This document shows positions 51,523 through 60,420 of a stretch of 64,000 nt of DNA, piece after piece; position 1 is the stretch's first letter; each line of letters starts with the position of its first letter. Position numbers and translations under genes: made by a program. Under the pieces are notes generated by a model that worked only from the letters and a program-made list of their open reading frames with translations, made no database searches and was not told the origin of the DNA. The DNA is taken from the NCBI GenBank assembly GCA_963811585.1, contig CAWERR010000003.1, positions 1 through 64,000 of the forward strand. Direction: 5' to 3'. This stretch comes from JACDHG01 sp963811585 (GTDB lineage: Bacteria > Actinomycetota > Actinomycetes > Propionibacteriales > Nocardioidaceae).

Positions 51523-52740
51523 TTATGACTCGCAGTTGGTCACGGTCTCCGACTGGGGGCAGGCGTCCGAGCCCGCGCCTCCGTCGGCAGAGTCTGTGCC
51601 ACCGCCGCCGTTGAGCAGGTCATTACCTCCACCGCCGCCCAGGTCATCGTTTCCACTGTCGCCAAAGATCTGGTCGGGTCCGCCACGACCGACAATGGTG
51701 TCGGCGCCGTCACCCCCGGATAGGTGGTTCGGCAGATTCGAACCCTTGATGGTGTCGTCGTTGAGCGAACCGATCACGTCCTCGACATCCACGAGGGTGT
51801 CATCGCCCCATCCGGTGGCAGTCCCTTGAGCGAGATCGACAGTCACCCCAAGGAAGGTGGTGAACGACAGATGGTGAACGAGATCTCTCCCCTCACCCCC
51901 GTAGAGATCGTCGTCGAGCAACGAGTTGATGATGATGTCGTCGCCTATCCCCGCCCGGAGGTTGGTGACAAGACCGGGGTTCTCGAGTCCATCGATCGTC
52001 AGCTGGTCGTCGCCGGCTCGGCCGAAGAACTGGGAACCGTGGCTCCCGAGCAGCGAGTCGTCACCAGCACCGCCAACCAGTTCGTCAATACCGGCACCAC
52101 CCCCGAGGCTGTTACCGTCCGGACCCGCCACCAGCCGGTCGTTGCCATTCCCTCCGCTCAGTAGCGCTCGCCCTGCCGTGGCCCGCGCAAAGTCCTCCCC
52201 GCCAGCAAGGCTCACCAAACTGATCGTCTGGTCCACGACGACGGAGTCGTCTCCCTCCCCGGTGTCGATGACCTGTATCTGCTGCACGGTGTCGCCATCC
52301 GGCCACTGTCCGGCGGCGACGTCGATCACCTGCCCAGCCGGCTTGTCCACGTAGGAGATGGTGTTCTCAGGGTTCAGTCCGCCGTCTGGCGAGCCTCCGA
52401 TGATCAGGTCTGCACCCGGACCGCCGGTGAAGAGGTCGTTTCCCAGGCCGCCGTTCATTCGATCGAGCCCTTGCCTTCCGAACATCGCGTCGGCGTCCCC
52501 GCCTCCGCAAATGCGGTCCGATCCCGCAAGACCGTCGATCACGTCGAAACCTCCGAGGCCGACGATGACGTCCGGGCCTGGTGTGCCGGTCAGCTCATCG
52601 TCGCCGGACGTGCCGACGATGGTCGCGGCCTGGCCGAAGCACGACGGAGGATCAGCCGCTAAGGCGACAAGAGGCGACCCGCATACGAGCAGACCGACTA
52701 TGAACAAACTGCGGCCACGCCGAACCAGTGTGGATGTCAT
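51523..52740 (-). CDS. Secreted RTX-type calcium-binding repeat protein
   Basis: The 405-residue protein has a signal peptide (SLFIVGLLVCGSPLVALA) from ATG 52740. The rest is a series of RTX nonapeptides of the form GGxGxDxhx, in several blocks (GTPGPDVIVGLGGFDVIDGLAGSD; GGDGADTIVGRGGPDQIFGDSGNDDL), with intervening beta regions. It ends with a Cys pair. Calcium-dependent folding outside the cell is expected. No type I secretion genes lie nearby, and a Sec signal makes that route unnecessary. Confidence 0.85.
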   Translation of the reverse strand: MTSTLVRRGRSLFIVGLLVCGSPLVALAADPPSCFGQAATIVGTSGDDELTGTPGPDVIVGLGGFDVIDGLAGSDRICGGGDADAMFGRQGLDRMNGGLGNDLFTGGPGADLIIGGSPDGGLNPENTISYVDKPAGQVIDVAAGQWPDGDTVQQIQVIDTGEGDDSVVVDQTISLVSLAGGEDFARATAGRALLSGGNGNDRLVAGPDGNSLGGGAGIDELVGGAGDDSLLGSHGSQFFGRAGDDQLTIDGLENPGLVTNLRAGIGDDIIINSLLDDDLYGGEGRDLVHHLSFTTFLGVTVDLAQGTATGWGDDTLVDVEDVIGSLNDDTIKGSNLPNHLSGGDGADTIVGRGGPDQIFGDSGNDDLGGGGGNDLLNGGGGTDSADGGAGSDACPQSETVTNCES

Positions 52741-52877
52741 GGTCCCTCCCCAGCACAGACAATCCGAAGACAGCGGTGCGTTCTTGGAGGTTCCTCCCAC
52801 TCTGGGGCTTTGTCAACAATCGCAGCGCGCCACGCTTCCCATCTGACCTGCGGTTATTGGCCGACTACACAAACGGA

Positions 52878-53699
52878 TCAAAACGCGACGTCGACGAGCC
52901 ACGTTCTGAGCTCGTCGGTAAAGGGAACGGGTGCGTCGTAGTGAATCAGATGGCCGGCACCGTCGATCAGCTGCAACGAGGCACCGGGGATCAACCGCGC
53001 GAGCTTCTCGGCCAGGTCGGGAGGAATCCACGCGTCCTCGGTGCCCCAGACAACCCGCACCGGTATGTCGATCTGAGCGAGACGCTGCTCGTTGTCTTCT
53101 AGGAAGCGCTCGTCGTAGTCGGCGATCTGGCGATAGAACGCGGGCTGGCCGTCTTCGCCGGTCCACGGCTCGACAAGCGCGTCGAGGTCGTCATCACGCA
53201 AGCCGCGATGGCTGGCGCCCTGGATGTAGGCCCTGACGATCGCCCGGTGGATGTAGGCGGGCAGCTGCGTCAGGACCTCGGGATGTTCATGCACGAACTG
53301 ATAGAACGCCGAGCCGGCCGGCGGGATCGCGACGACGTCGACGAGCATCAGCGAGGCGTACGGCACTTCGAGCACCAGATGCGCCCGCAGCGAGACCGCG
53401 CCACCGATGTCGTGTGCGATCACATGTGGCCGATCCAAGCTCCAGTGCTCGAGCAGGGCGGCGAACGCCTCCGCCTGGACGCCGAAGTCGACAGCGTGCT
53501 CAGGTCGTTTGGAGGAGCGCCCGTAACCGGGCATGTCCCAGACGTAGACCGTGAAGTCGCGGCCCAGCGTGTCCGCGAACGGCCGCCACACGAGCGAGGA
53601 CCACGGCGTCCCGTGACAGAGCACCACCGGCGGGCCCGCCCCCATCCGTCCCCACGCGACCCGTCGGCCCTGCCAGTCGAAACGCTCGCTGAGATCCAT
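52878..53699 (-). CDS. Alpha/beta hydrolase, haloalkane dehalogenase/epoxide hydrolase-like
   Basis: The 273-residue protein shows VVLCHGTPWSSLVWRPF (oxyanion), VWDMPGYGRS, the nucleophile elbow VIAHDIGGAVSL with Asp instead of Ser, the acid in VVWGTEDAWIPP and the His in DGAGHLIHYD. An Asp nucleophile points to C-halogen or epoxide hydrolysis through an alkyl-enzyme ester. No Shine-Dalgarno sequence is seen before ATG 53699; a slightly earlier start is possible. Substrate unknown. Confidence 0.85.
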   Translation of the reverse strand: MDLSERFDWQGRRVAWGRMGAGPPVVLCHGTPWSSLVWRPFADTLGRDFTVYVWDMPGYGRSSKRPEHAVDFGVQAEAFAALLEHWSLDRPHVIAHDIGGAVSLRAHLVLEVPYASLMLVDVVAIPPAGSAFYQFVHEHPEVLTQLPAYIHRAIVRAYIQGASHRGLRDDDLDALVEPWTGEDGQPAFYRQIADYDERFLEDNEQRLAQIDIPVRVVWGTEDAWIPPDLAEKLARLIPGASLQLIDGAGHLIHYDAPVPFTDELRTWLVDVAF

Positions 53700-53804
53700 G
53701 AGGAGGAAGATATCGAGCGGGCAGCCCCCGGTACTGTCCGTGCATGTTCGAGGTGCAGGCCCTGGTCTGGTCACCGTGATCGCGGCGGCCGCGCGACGAG
53801 CGTG

Positions 53805-54374
53805 TCACACACCCAGCGTGGCGTCGTCGTACGCCGGATGGTGGCTCGCGACCTTGCGCGACTCGACGAGGTGGCCGCCCAGGTAAGCACCGAATCCCGA
53901 GATGGCTGCACCGGCAAGGGCGAGCCGAGCCCCGGTGTCGTGGTTGCCACGCCGGCGGGCAATCCACGATGCCGCGTAGGCGCCGATCGCGGCGCCGTTG
54001 GTGAGCGCGTGGACGAGACCTACCCGCTTGTCGCGTGGTCCGGCTTCCGACCACTCAGCCCATCCCGTCCAGGCTGTCGGCCCGGCGGCGAGCAGACCTG
54101 TGCCGACGAGCTTCTGTGCCGAAGCGCGCGATTCGGCGCCTCCGAGCAGGTCGAGCACGCTGGCGGACGTCCAGGTGCCAAGCGTGACGTCGGTGAGCAG
54201 TGGGTGGATCGCATGGCCGAGCCACTCGCCACGAAGCATGGCGCCTCGCGCCCCAGCTCCGAACAGGGCCTGTATCCGCGGCTCGAGCGCTTGTACCGCC
54301 CGGTCTAGCGCCGTGGTGTCCTCGAGCTGCAGGGTCCAGCGCACGATCTTGGGAGTGCGATCGATGGGGTTCAT
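53805..54374 (-). CDS. DUF2231-type membrane protein
   Basis: The 189-residue protein has four probable helices and the DUF2231 pattern GHAIHPLLTDVTLGTWTSASVLDLLGG, GWAEW, GLVHALTNGAAIGAYAAS and AYLGGHLVE. GAGGAG lies before ATG 54374. Some relatives carry a Rieske domain; none is here. Electron-transfer or haem-linked roles have been proposed for the family, but nothing here tests this. Confidence 0.82.
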   Translation of the reverse strand: MNPIDRTPKIVRWTLQLEDTTALDRAVQALEPRIQALFGAGARGAMLRGEWLGHAIHPLLTDVTLGTWTSASVLDLLGGAESRASAQKLVGTGLLAAGPTAWTGWAEWSEAGPRDKRVGLVHALTNGAAIGAYAASWIARRRGNHDTGARLALAGAAISGFGAYLGGHLVESRKVASHHPAYDDATLGV

Positions 54375-54568
54375 GGGGTTCTCCTCGCTGAACGGCGCGT
54401 CGAACGGGTTGTGCCCCAGGCAACGCCGGACAAACCCCCAACTCGGGGGCCGACCTGGACCGTGCTCCGCCGTTTGCTCGAGCGTGACCGGATTGAGGCC
54501 TTCTGACCTTGCGTGTGCTGATACCCGGCGGCGAGACTGAGAAGCACTTTCAGCCTGGAGGGGAATCC

Positions 54569-55153
54569 ATGACCAGACCGCTCGACGCGTCACTGACGGG
54601 CCAATCTCGACGACGCCGTGGCCGCACACTGGGCAAACGGCGGCTTCGCATGAAGGAACTGCTCGTCGTCGTGCCTCTGATCGCGGCGCTGTCTGCTTGC
54701 TCCGACTCTCCTACCCCGAAGGCTGAGGTAGACAAACCCTCCACGCCTGCGGCCGATGACGGGGACGATGTCAAGGCGGCGGTCATCAAGCAGGAGCTCG
54801 CGTGTGCAGACGTTCAACAGCACGTGATCCATGAGCTGCAGGAGTATTTCGAGGAGAACGTGGAGGATGCGCCACGCCCGGAAAGGCCCCAGGGAATCTC
54901 CGATTACGCGAATCTCTACCGCGAAAAGAAGCCGACAGTGACCGACGCAGGTTGCCAGCTGGGGCCGCTTTGGAAAGAGTACGATCCGGACGTGCGAGAG
55001 CTCGTGGTGAAAGCCCGCAAGGGCGAGCCGCTGCATGCAAGCATTGAGAACGTCGAGTACGTCCTCGAAGAGATGAACTGCGTGTTCACTAACTCCGGTT
55101 CCCCGTTGCGGACGAAGCTCTGCAACCTCGAGCAGTCGTACGTCGTCCTCTGA
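54569..55153 (+). CDS. Hypothetical lipoprotein
   Basis: ATG 54569 has GGAGGGG 5 nt upstream. A basic N-terminal region precedes the hydrophobic stretch and lipobox (LIAALSAC). The mature part is acidic, about 150 residues, with paired Cys and the helical HVIHELQEYFEENVEDA. ATG 54650 would give a tidier signal peptide. No family is recognised. Confidence 0.65.
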   Translation: MTRPLDASLTGQSRRRRGRTLGKRRLRMKELLVVVPLIAALSACSDSPTPKAEVDKPSTPAADDGDDVKAAVIKQELACADVQQHVIHELQEYFEENVEDAPRPERPQGISDYANLYREKKPTVTDAGCQLGPLWKEYDPDVRELVVKARKGEPLHASIENVEYVLEEMNCVFTNSGSPLRTKLCNLEQSYVVL

Positions 55154-55198
55154 CCTGGCCCGCCGTCAGTTCGCTCGACCCGCGCGTTTCCCAGGCGG

Positions 55199-56020
55199 CT
55201 AGGAGTCGCAGCCTGTCCCGTCGCCGTCGGCGTCGAAGCCGTGCGGATCGTTGCCCGCAATGGATACGGGGCCGTCGATGTCGGCGCAGTCCAGGTCCGG
55301 AGGAAAGGCCGGGACACAGGGTGAGTAGCCAGGATCGCAGTTGGACGACGAGTTACCGGGCGGACCAGAGGGCGGTGGTTTGGGGATGGCTTGAGGCGTG
55401 TCGACGCCTCCACATTTGCCCCAGACCCCGATGCCCTTGCTCTGAGCTCGAGACTCAGCCCGGATGTACTGAGACTGATGGCGATATGCCGAGTCGTACG
55501 TGTACTCGGCCGCGAGACCGCGCTTCAGCATGGCGAGACCGAAGTCCCCGATGCCAGGAATCGTGAGATAGGCGAGCGTTCTGTCGTAGGCGTCGAGGCG
55601 ACCCTGCGATGCGTCATACACGACTTGAACCCGTCGCCCCGTGAGGAGTTTCGTTGCGGCCGCGGAGGCTTCAGGCCCGCCACACTCGATGGGTTCAGAT
55701 GGGTGGACAGTCTCCGGCGTGTCAATGCCGATGATTCGGATGCTGGTCTCGCCGGCCATCGCAACCTTCACTGTGTCCCCGTCGACCACGTCGGTGACCA
55801 GGTAGGTCACCACCGCCCGCGGGGCCCTTGGTGTCTGCCGCGAGGTCGGCTTATCGTCCTTCGGCTTCCGGTCCGCCTTGGGCTTTTTTTTCTTGGTGGG
55901 TTCGGGCTTGCTCGTCTGCACGACTGCGGGTCCGTTGTCGGCCGGAGTCGCGGTGGTGGTGGCCGTGCAGCCACCGAGGCACATGGCGACCACGAGGACG
56001 GTTGCCGGCAAGTGCCTCAT
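55199..56020 (-). CDS. Lipoprotein thermonuclease (SNase) with Excalibur domain
   Basis: The 273-residue protein has a lipobox (MCLGGC), a Lys/Pro-rich linker, an SNase domain with the catalytic Arg/Glu/Asp pattern (DVVDGDTVKV, RIIGIDTPET, GRLDAYDRTLAYL) and a C-terminal calcium-binding Excalibur motif (DADGDGTGC). It is a Ca-dependent DNA/RNA-cutting enzyme at the cell surface; nutrient scavenging is likely. Confidence 0.9.
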   Translation of the reverse strand: MRHLPATVLVVAMCLGGCTATTTATPADNGPAVVQTSKPEPTKKKKPKADRKPKDDKPTSRQTPRAPRAVVTYLVTDVVDGDTVKVAMAGETSIRIIGIDTPETVHPSEPIECGGPEASAAATKLLTGRRVQVVYDASQGRLDAYDRTLAYLTIPGIGDFGLAMLKRGLAAEYTYDSAYRHQSQYIRAESRAQSKGIGVWGKCGGVDTPQAIPKPPPSGPPGNSSSNCDPGYSPCVPAFPPDLDCADIDGPVSIAGNDPHGFDADGDGTGCDS

Positions 56021-56140
56021 CTGGAGCCCGTCTTCTGGTGGATCTCAGACCCTATGTGGCTATTCAGAATCCGATGGGTGAATGTGAAGGTTGCCGTCAG
56101 CCGCGCGCTAGCACTCGCGTCGGGCCGGCACGGCCACCAG

Positions 56141-56592
56141 TCAACGTGCCGTAGTCCTGACCGTGGCTCTCACCTTGATCCGGTCAGGTGCGTGGCGCAG
56201 ACAACTGCGGGGAATCTCGACCCGGTAGGCGCCCGTCGACGCGGTACGCGTCATGGAGAAGCCAGCGCAAGTCACCGGCGCGTCCAGACTGGGTGGTCCC
56301 ATCTGGCGGTAGTACAGGCCGGCGTGCCATTGGGCCGGAAACGCAGCCAGCCTCGACCCGGTAGAGAAGTCTGCTGTTGCTGTTCCTGATCTGCCAGGCG
56401 AGGTACTGCGCGCCACCGCAGCGCGGGCCTAGGCCGAACACCGTCGTGGTCAGGTCGTTGACCCGGTTTCGTACCGTCATACTGGTCGATGTCACCCGTG
56501 CCGTCAACGGTCTGGTTCTCTGCATTTGCTACCCCGCTTCCGAGCGTGAGAAAAGCGACACTCGCAATCAGCAGCGAAAGGGTTCGACGCAT
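56141..56592 (-). pseudogene. Small secreted protein gene with two frameshifts
   Basis: ATG 56592 opens a signal peptide (MRRTLSLLIASVAFLTLGSG). A T inserted near 56480 joins GTGDIDQ to TVRNRVNDLTTTVFGLGPRCGG, and a second shift near 56350 joins RVEAG to AFPAQWHAGLYYRQMGPP, ending IKVRATVRTTAR at 56141. Corrected length is about 150 residues. It resembles exported beta-sandwich proteins of actinobacteria with unknown function. Confidence 0.55.
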
Positions 56593-56768
56593 TGAGGCCT
56601 CCGGTCTAGTGGTGCGCTGAGTATGGGTGGCGCTCGACGCGCAAAGACGAGTTATGACGGCAATCGACGGGGGGCATCACCCAACGTGACGTGAGCGCCG
56701 TTTCTTGTCGGTGACGTGCTGTAGACCGGATATGTACCGTCTGGCACCACCCAAGCCGAGGAGGATCC

Positions 56769-57563
56769 GTGAAGACCGCAGCTCAAGCAGTATCGCGTGA
56801 CGGAACGCGGATCGCGTTCGAGCGTCTAGGCGAGGGCGCGCCTGTCATTTTGGTCGCCGGGGCGCTGCAGGGGCGGGCGACGTACCAGCCTCTCGCCGAG
56901 GAACTCTCGCGGACGTTCACCGCGTTTAACTACGACCGGCGTGGCCGCGGCGACAGCGGAGACACTGCGCCGTACGCCGTTGAGCGCGAGGTGGAGGATC
57001 TTGACGCGCTCATCGCCGAGGCCGGCGGGACAGCAGTGGTCTACGGGCACTCCTCCGGCGCCGCCCTCGTCTTGCACGCGGCGGCCCGCGGGCTTCCGTG
57101 CGAGAAGGTCGTGCTGCACGAGCCACCGTTCGGGTCCGGCAGCGAAGAAGAGCGACAAGCCGAGCAGGAGGAAGCCGAGGGGATCTCGGCGTTGTTGGCG
57201 CAGGGCCGCCGTGGCGATGCCATCAAAGCGTTCTTTGCCGCAATGGGGACGCCCGCCGACGTCGTCGACCAGTTGAGCCAAGACCCCGCGATGCTCGCGC
57301 ACGCGCCCACGATCCTGTACGACCCGTTCGAGGTCACGAGCGAGCGCAGCCGCGGCGGCAAGACGCCCGCAGACCAAGCCAGCATGGTGACTGTGCCAGC
57401 GCTCGTCCTGGCCGGCGGAGCGAGCCCCGACTGGATGATCGACGCGGGCCGGCAGATCGCAGATGCACTGCCCAATGGGCGACTCCGTGTCCTCGAGGGT
57501 CACGAACATGTCGTGCCGCCCGAAGTCCTCGCGCCCGTGCTCACGGAGTTCATCACCGGCTAA
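56769..57563 (+). CDS. Alpha/beta hydrolase
   Basis: The 264-residue protein has a GTG start with GAGGATCC upstream. It shows ILVAGALQGRATYQPL, YDRRGRGDSGD, the nucleophile elbow VVYGHSSGAALVL (Ser) and the His in EGHEHVVPPEVL. An esterase, lactonase or thioesterase is possible; the substrate is unknown. The next gene starts 36 bp later on the same strand. Confidence 0.82.
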   Translation: MKTAAQAVSRDGTRIAFERLGEGAPVILVAGALQGRATYQPLAEELSRTFTAFNYDRRGRGDSGDTAPYAVEREVEDLDALIAEAGGTAVVYGHSSGAALVLHAAARGLPCEKVVLHEPPFGSGSEEERQAEQEEAEGISALLAQGRRGDAIKAFFAAMGTPADVVDQLSQDPAMLAHAPTILYDPFEVTSERSRGGKTPADQASMVTVPALVLAGGASPDWMIDAGRQIADALPNGRLRVLEGHEHVVPPEVLAPVLTEFITG

Positions 57564-57599
57564 CGACTGACGTCCGGGCCACCTGACATAGTCGGCGGC

Positions 57600-58556
57600 G
57601 TGAGAAGCCTCCCCCGCACGGTGACATTGTCAACCGCCCTTCTGCTCCTGGCCACGACCGCTCCGACCCACGCGATGCTCTCGCCGGTCGAGCGCGGGGA
57701 AGGCCTGGCGTCCGCAGCTGAAGCCGCCGTGCGCCCAGTCAACGCCGTCGTTGCCAATGGAACTCGCTACCGCCCGAAGGCCCGGATCCCCGCCCCTCCG
57801 CGCGTGGCCGGGCGGTCGTGGGCAGTCGTGGACGTCCCCACCGGGAAGATGCTGGCAGTCCATCTCCCCCGACGCGTGCTCGCTCCCGGCTCGACCATGA
57901 AGCTGCTGACGGCAATGACTGCCGTACGACGGGTGGCGCCTCGACCGCGGCACCGCGTCACACACCGCGAGGCCGCCATGATCTGCTCCTGCGCAGGACT
58001 GATCGCCGGGAGGCGCTACGCGCGCAGTGACCTGCTGGCGGGCCTTCTCGTGCCGTCGGGGAACGACGCAGCCGAGGCGCTCACCGGCTCCGACCCGATG
58101 GGCAGGCGTGCGTTCATCGCCGCGATGAACCGAAACGCAAAGCGCCTGTCGGCTGGCGACACCCACGCCGGCAACCCCTCCGGCCTTGACCACCCCGCGG
58201 GGTACTCGACCGCGCGCGACCTCCTCGTGATGCTCCGCGCGGCATACCGCAACGACCGGGTCAACCGATACCTCGACCTGCGGCGCACCCGGATCGGGCC
58301 GCTGGGAGGCCCAGACCACCTCGTGGTGCACCGGACGCCGTACGTCCACCATTACCCGGCCTCCGTCGCCGCAAAGAGCGGAACCACGTCGCGTGCGGGC
58401 AAGGTCTTGGTGGCGATCACGCGGGTGCAAGGTCGCTTGATCGGGGTGTCGCTGATGGGATCGCCCGGCGACCGTGTCACCACCGACGTCCGAGCATTGG
58501 CCTCTTGGGCAGGGAGTTATCGGCTCCGGCTCGCCCCGGTCGGCCATCTGCCCTAA
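57600..58556 (+). CDS. D-alanyl-D-alanine carboxypeptidase (PBP, S11 family)
   Basis: The 318-residue exported protein has a signal peptide and the three penicillin-binding motifs: SxxK in PGSTMKLLTAM, SxN in VPSGNDAAEAL, and KTG as KSGTTSRAG. It trims the terminal D-Ala from peptidoglycan peptides outside the membrane. There is no C-terminal membrane helix, so it is probably free or loosely wall-bound. GTG start at 57600. Confidence 0.88.
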   Translation: MRSLPRTVTLSTALLLLATTAPTHAMLSPVERGEGLASAAEAAVRPVNAVVANGTRYRPKARIPAPPRVAGRSWAVVDVPTGKMLAVHLPRRVLAPGSTMKLLTAMTAVRRVAPRPRHRVTHREAAMICSCAGLIAGRRYARSDLLAGLLVPSGNDAAEALTGSDPMGRRAFIAAMNRNAKRLSAGDTHAGNPSGLDHPAGYSTARDLLVMLRAAYRNDRVNRYLDLRRTRIGPLGGPDHLVVHRTPYVHHYPASVAAKSGTTSRAGKVLVAITRVQGRLIGVSLMGSPGDRVTTDVRALASWAGSYRLRLAPVGHLP

Positions 58557-58576
58557 TCCCGACCCGGGACCACCGG

Positions 58577-58690
58577 GGTCTCGACAGCTCGACCGCCGGC
58601 AGTCGGCCTCCGTTGATCGAGCGGTCTCCGGTGATCGAGCTTGTCGAGATGGTGGGCCTCGGCATGCTCGACCGCCGGAGTTTTGGAGAT
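58577..58690. repeat. REP-like repeat, left of DUF222/HNH gene
   Basis: The stretch includes GGTCTCGACAGCTCGACC and, at 58634-58650, GATCGAGCTTGTCGAGAT, followed by a degenerate second arm. Several sub-blocks (CGGCCTCCG-N-TGATCGAGC; GCTCGACCGCCGGA) recur in the same orientation to the right of the gene. Confidence 0.55.
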
Positions 58691-58721
58691 CCGAGCGCTG
58701 GATTCTGTCATAGGCAAGGCC

Positions 58722-58727
58722 TATACT
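58722..58727 (+). promoter_or_regulatory. -10 element TATACT giving a probably leaderless mRNA
   Basis: TATACT ends 7 nt before the ATG at 58735. A transcript would start at or next to the A of the start codon; no ribosome-binding site is seen, consistent with leaderless translation common in actinobacteria. Confidence 0.45.
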
Positions 58728-58742
58728 AGAACACATGTTCGA
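58727..58742. promoter_or_regulatory. Putative LexA (SOS) box
   Basis: The sequence TAGAAC-ACAT-GTTCGA matches the actinobacterial SOS-box consensus TCGAAC-N4-GTTCGA in 11 of 12 defined positions. It overlaps the end of the -10 element and the start codon, so LexA would block transcription. Confidence 0.6.
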
Positions 58743-60291
58743 ACCGCAGTACGACGTGACCGGGTCTGCCGTCGACCCACGCGACGTCCGGCCCTCTCCT
58801 CGCTCGACGCTCACGGAGCGCGAGCTGCCACGTCTCGCTGCAGTGCTCGACGCCAGGGTCGATGCGCTGGATGTGGGCGACCAGCTCGAGCTGGGTCACG
58901 AGGTCACGTCGTGCATGGCCACGCTGGAATGGATCCGGTGCAAGTTGGCTTCGGGCTTTGCCATCCGGGAGCGTCAGAGCGATCACGTTCGGGCTGGAGG
59001 GCGTCATCCGCAGGGCTTGCAATTCCGGCCAGTGGGTGGCGTCGACACCCCTGACGTGCCTGAGTCAGCCATTCCCGAGCTCGCGTTGGCGTTCAGCTGC
59101 AGTGAGCATGCCGCCACCGACCTGATCGCTGTCGGGCTCGACCTTCGGTTCCGGCTTCCTCACGCCAGCAACGACTTCGGCGGTGGGCGGATGACGTACG
59201 CCCACGCCAGGGTGATCAGCGAGGCGACCCGCGACCTGTCTGTCGACGCCGTCGCAGCACTCGACGCTCGACTTGCCGAGGCTGCACAGACCCGCACGCC
59301 CAATCGGTTGCGGGTGCTGGCGCGCCGGCTGGTGGCCAAGGCCGACCCGGCCGCGATGCGGCGCCGCCACCAACGGCAGTATGACGAACGGTCGACGGCG
59401 ATCTTCCCCAACGGCGATGGCATCGCCGCCTTCAGCTTCAACCATCAACTGCAGACCATGTGCGTGATCGACGACCACCTGACCGCCTGGGCGCGGCAGC
59501 GCCGGATCGCCGATCCCGGCACCGGCTTCGCCGCCCACAAGGCCGACGCCGCCGCCCACCTGCTGCTCGGTCAACACCCACTGACCGGGGCACCGCTCAT
59601 CGACGACCGTGAGCTTTCGCCCACACCCTCGACGCACGATCCCGGCGAGACCGGGCATCCCGTTCCCACCGGCGACTTGCCCGGGGCGGTCTGGCCGGCG
59701 CCTGGCGCCGACTTCGCTTCGCAGTACGACCGGTGGCCCAGACCAGCGACCGTTGCCGACCCGTCAGGCTTCCTGCCCGCCCGCACCGAGCTCCGGGTCA
59801 CGATGTCGGCCGACACCCTGCTCGGGATCGACGACGAGACCTGCCAGCTCGACGGATACGGCCCGATCACCGCCGCCCAAGCCCGTCGCCTCGCCCTCGA
59901 GTCCGCCCCGACCGTGCTCCGTCGCATCTTCACCGACCCCGCCGACGGCTCCATCCTCTTCCTCGACGCCGGCCGCTATCGGTTCACCCGCGACCAGACC
60001 GAAACCGTGCAGACCATCCACCCGATCTCCAGCTTTCCCGGCGCCACCACGCCTGCCCGCGTTTGCGACGTCGACCACCGAAGGCCATACCGCGTGGTCA
60101 AGCCCGGCACAGGCCATGACCCTCCCGGCCAAACCGTCGCCACCAACGGCCAACCGCTCGGGAGACGACACCATCGCGTGCGCACCCACGCAGGATGGTC
60201 CCCGATTCTCGACCCGCAGGATCCCCACACCGTCTACTGGACCAGTCCGCACGGACGCCGATATACAGTCCAAGACCACGACGGCGCGTGA
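58735..60291 (+). CDS. DUF222 / HNH endonuclease (13E12 repeat family)
   Basis: The 518-residue protein has the DUF222 domain (residues about 25-330: LGHEVTSCMATLEWIRCKLASGFA; GRMTYAHARVISEAT; LRVLARRLVAKADPAAMRRRH) and a C-terminal HNH nuclease, with CDVDHRRPY as first His part and GRRHHRVRTHAGW as second. Such proteins form large families in Nocardioides and mycobacteria. REP-like repeats flank it and a LexA-type box covers its start, recalling REP13E12 elements of M. tuberculosis. Role: a selfish or DNA-damage-induced nuclease, inferred. Confidence 0.88.
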   Translation: MFEPQYDVTGSAVDPRDVRPSPRSTLTERELPRLAAVLDARVDALDVGDQLELGHEVTSCMATLEWIRCKLASGFAIRERQSDHVRAGGRHPQGLQFRPVGGVDTPDVPESAIPELALAFSCSEHAATDLIAVGLDLRFRLPHASNDFGGGRMTYAHARVISEATRDLSVDAVAALDARLAEAAQTRTPNRLRVLARRLVAKADPAAMRRRHQRQYDERSTAIFPNGDGIAAFSFNHQLQTMCVIDDHLTAWARQRRIADPGTGFAAHKADAAAHLLLGQHPLTGAPLIDDRELSPTPSTHDPGETGHPVPTGDLPGAVWPAPGADFASQYDRWPRPATVADPSGFLPARTELRVTMSADTLLGIDDETCQLDGYGPITAAQARRLALESAPTVLRRIFTDPADGSILFLDAGRYRFTRDQTETVQTIHPISSFPGATTPARVCDVDHRRPYRVVKPGTGHDPPGQTVATNGQPLGRRHHRVRTHAGWSPILDPQDPHTVYWTSPHGRRYTVQDHDGA

Positions 60292-60315
60292 CAACCGGCC
60301 GCAGCAGTGGTCCGA

Positions 60316-60396
60316 CGGCCTCCGCTGATCGAGCTTGTCGAGATCCTGGGTCTCGACAAGCTCGACCGACGATGAGGCGCTCGACCGCCGGATCAC
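60316..60396. repeat. REP-like palindrome, right of DUF222/HNH gene
   Basis: At 60329-60365 TCGAGCTTGTCGAGA pairs perfectly with TCTCGACAAGCTCGA over 15 bp with a 7-nt loop. It shares blocks with the repeat at 58577-58690. It may also act as a terminator-like hairpin for the gene. Confidence 0.65.
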
Positions 60397-60420
60397 CGCA
60401 GCGGCGCATAAGGTCGGACT

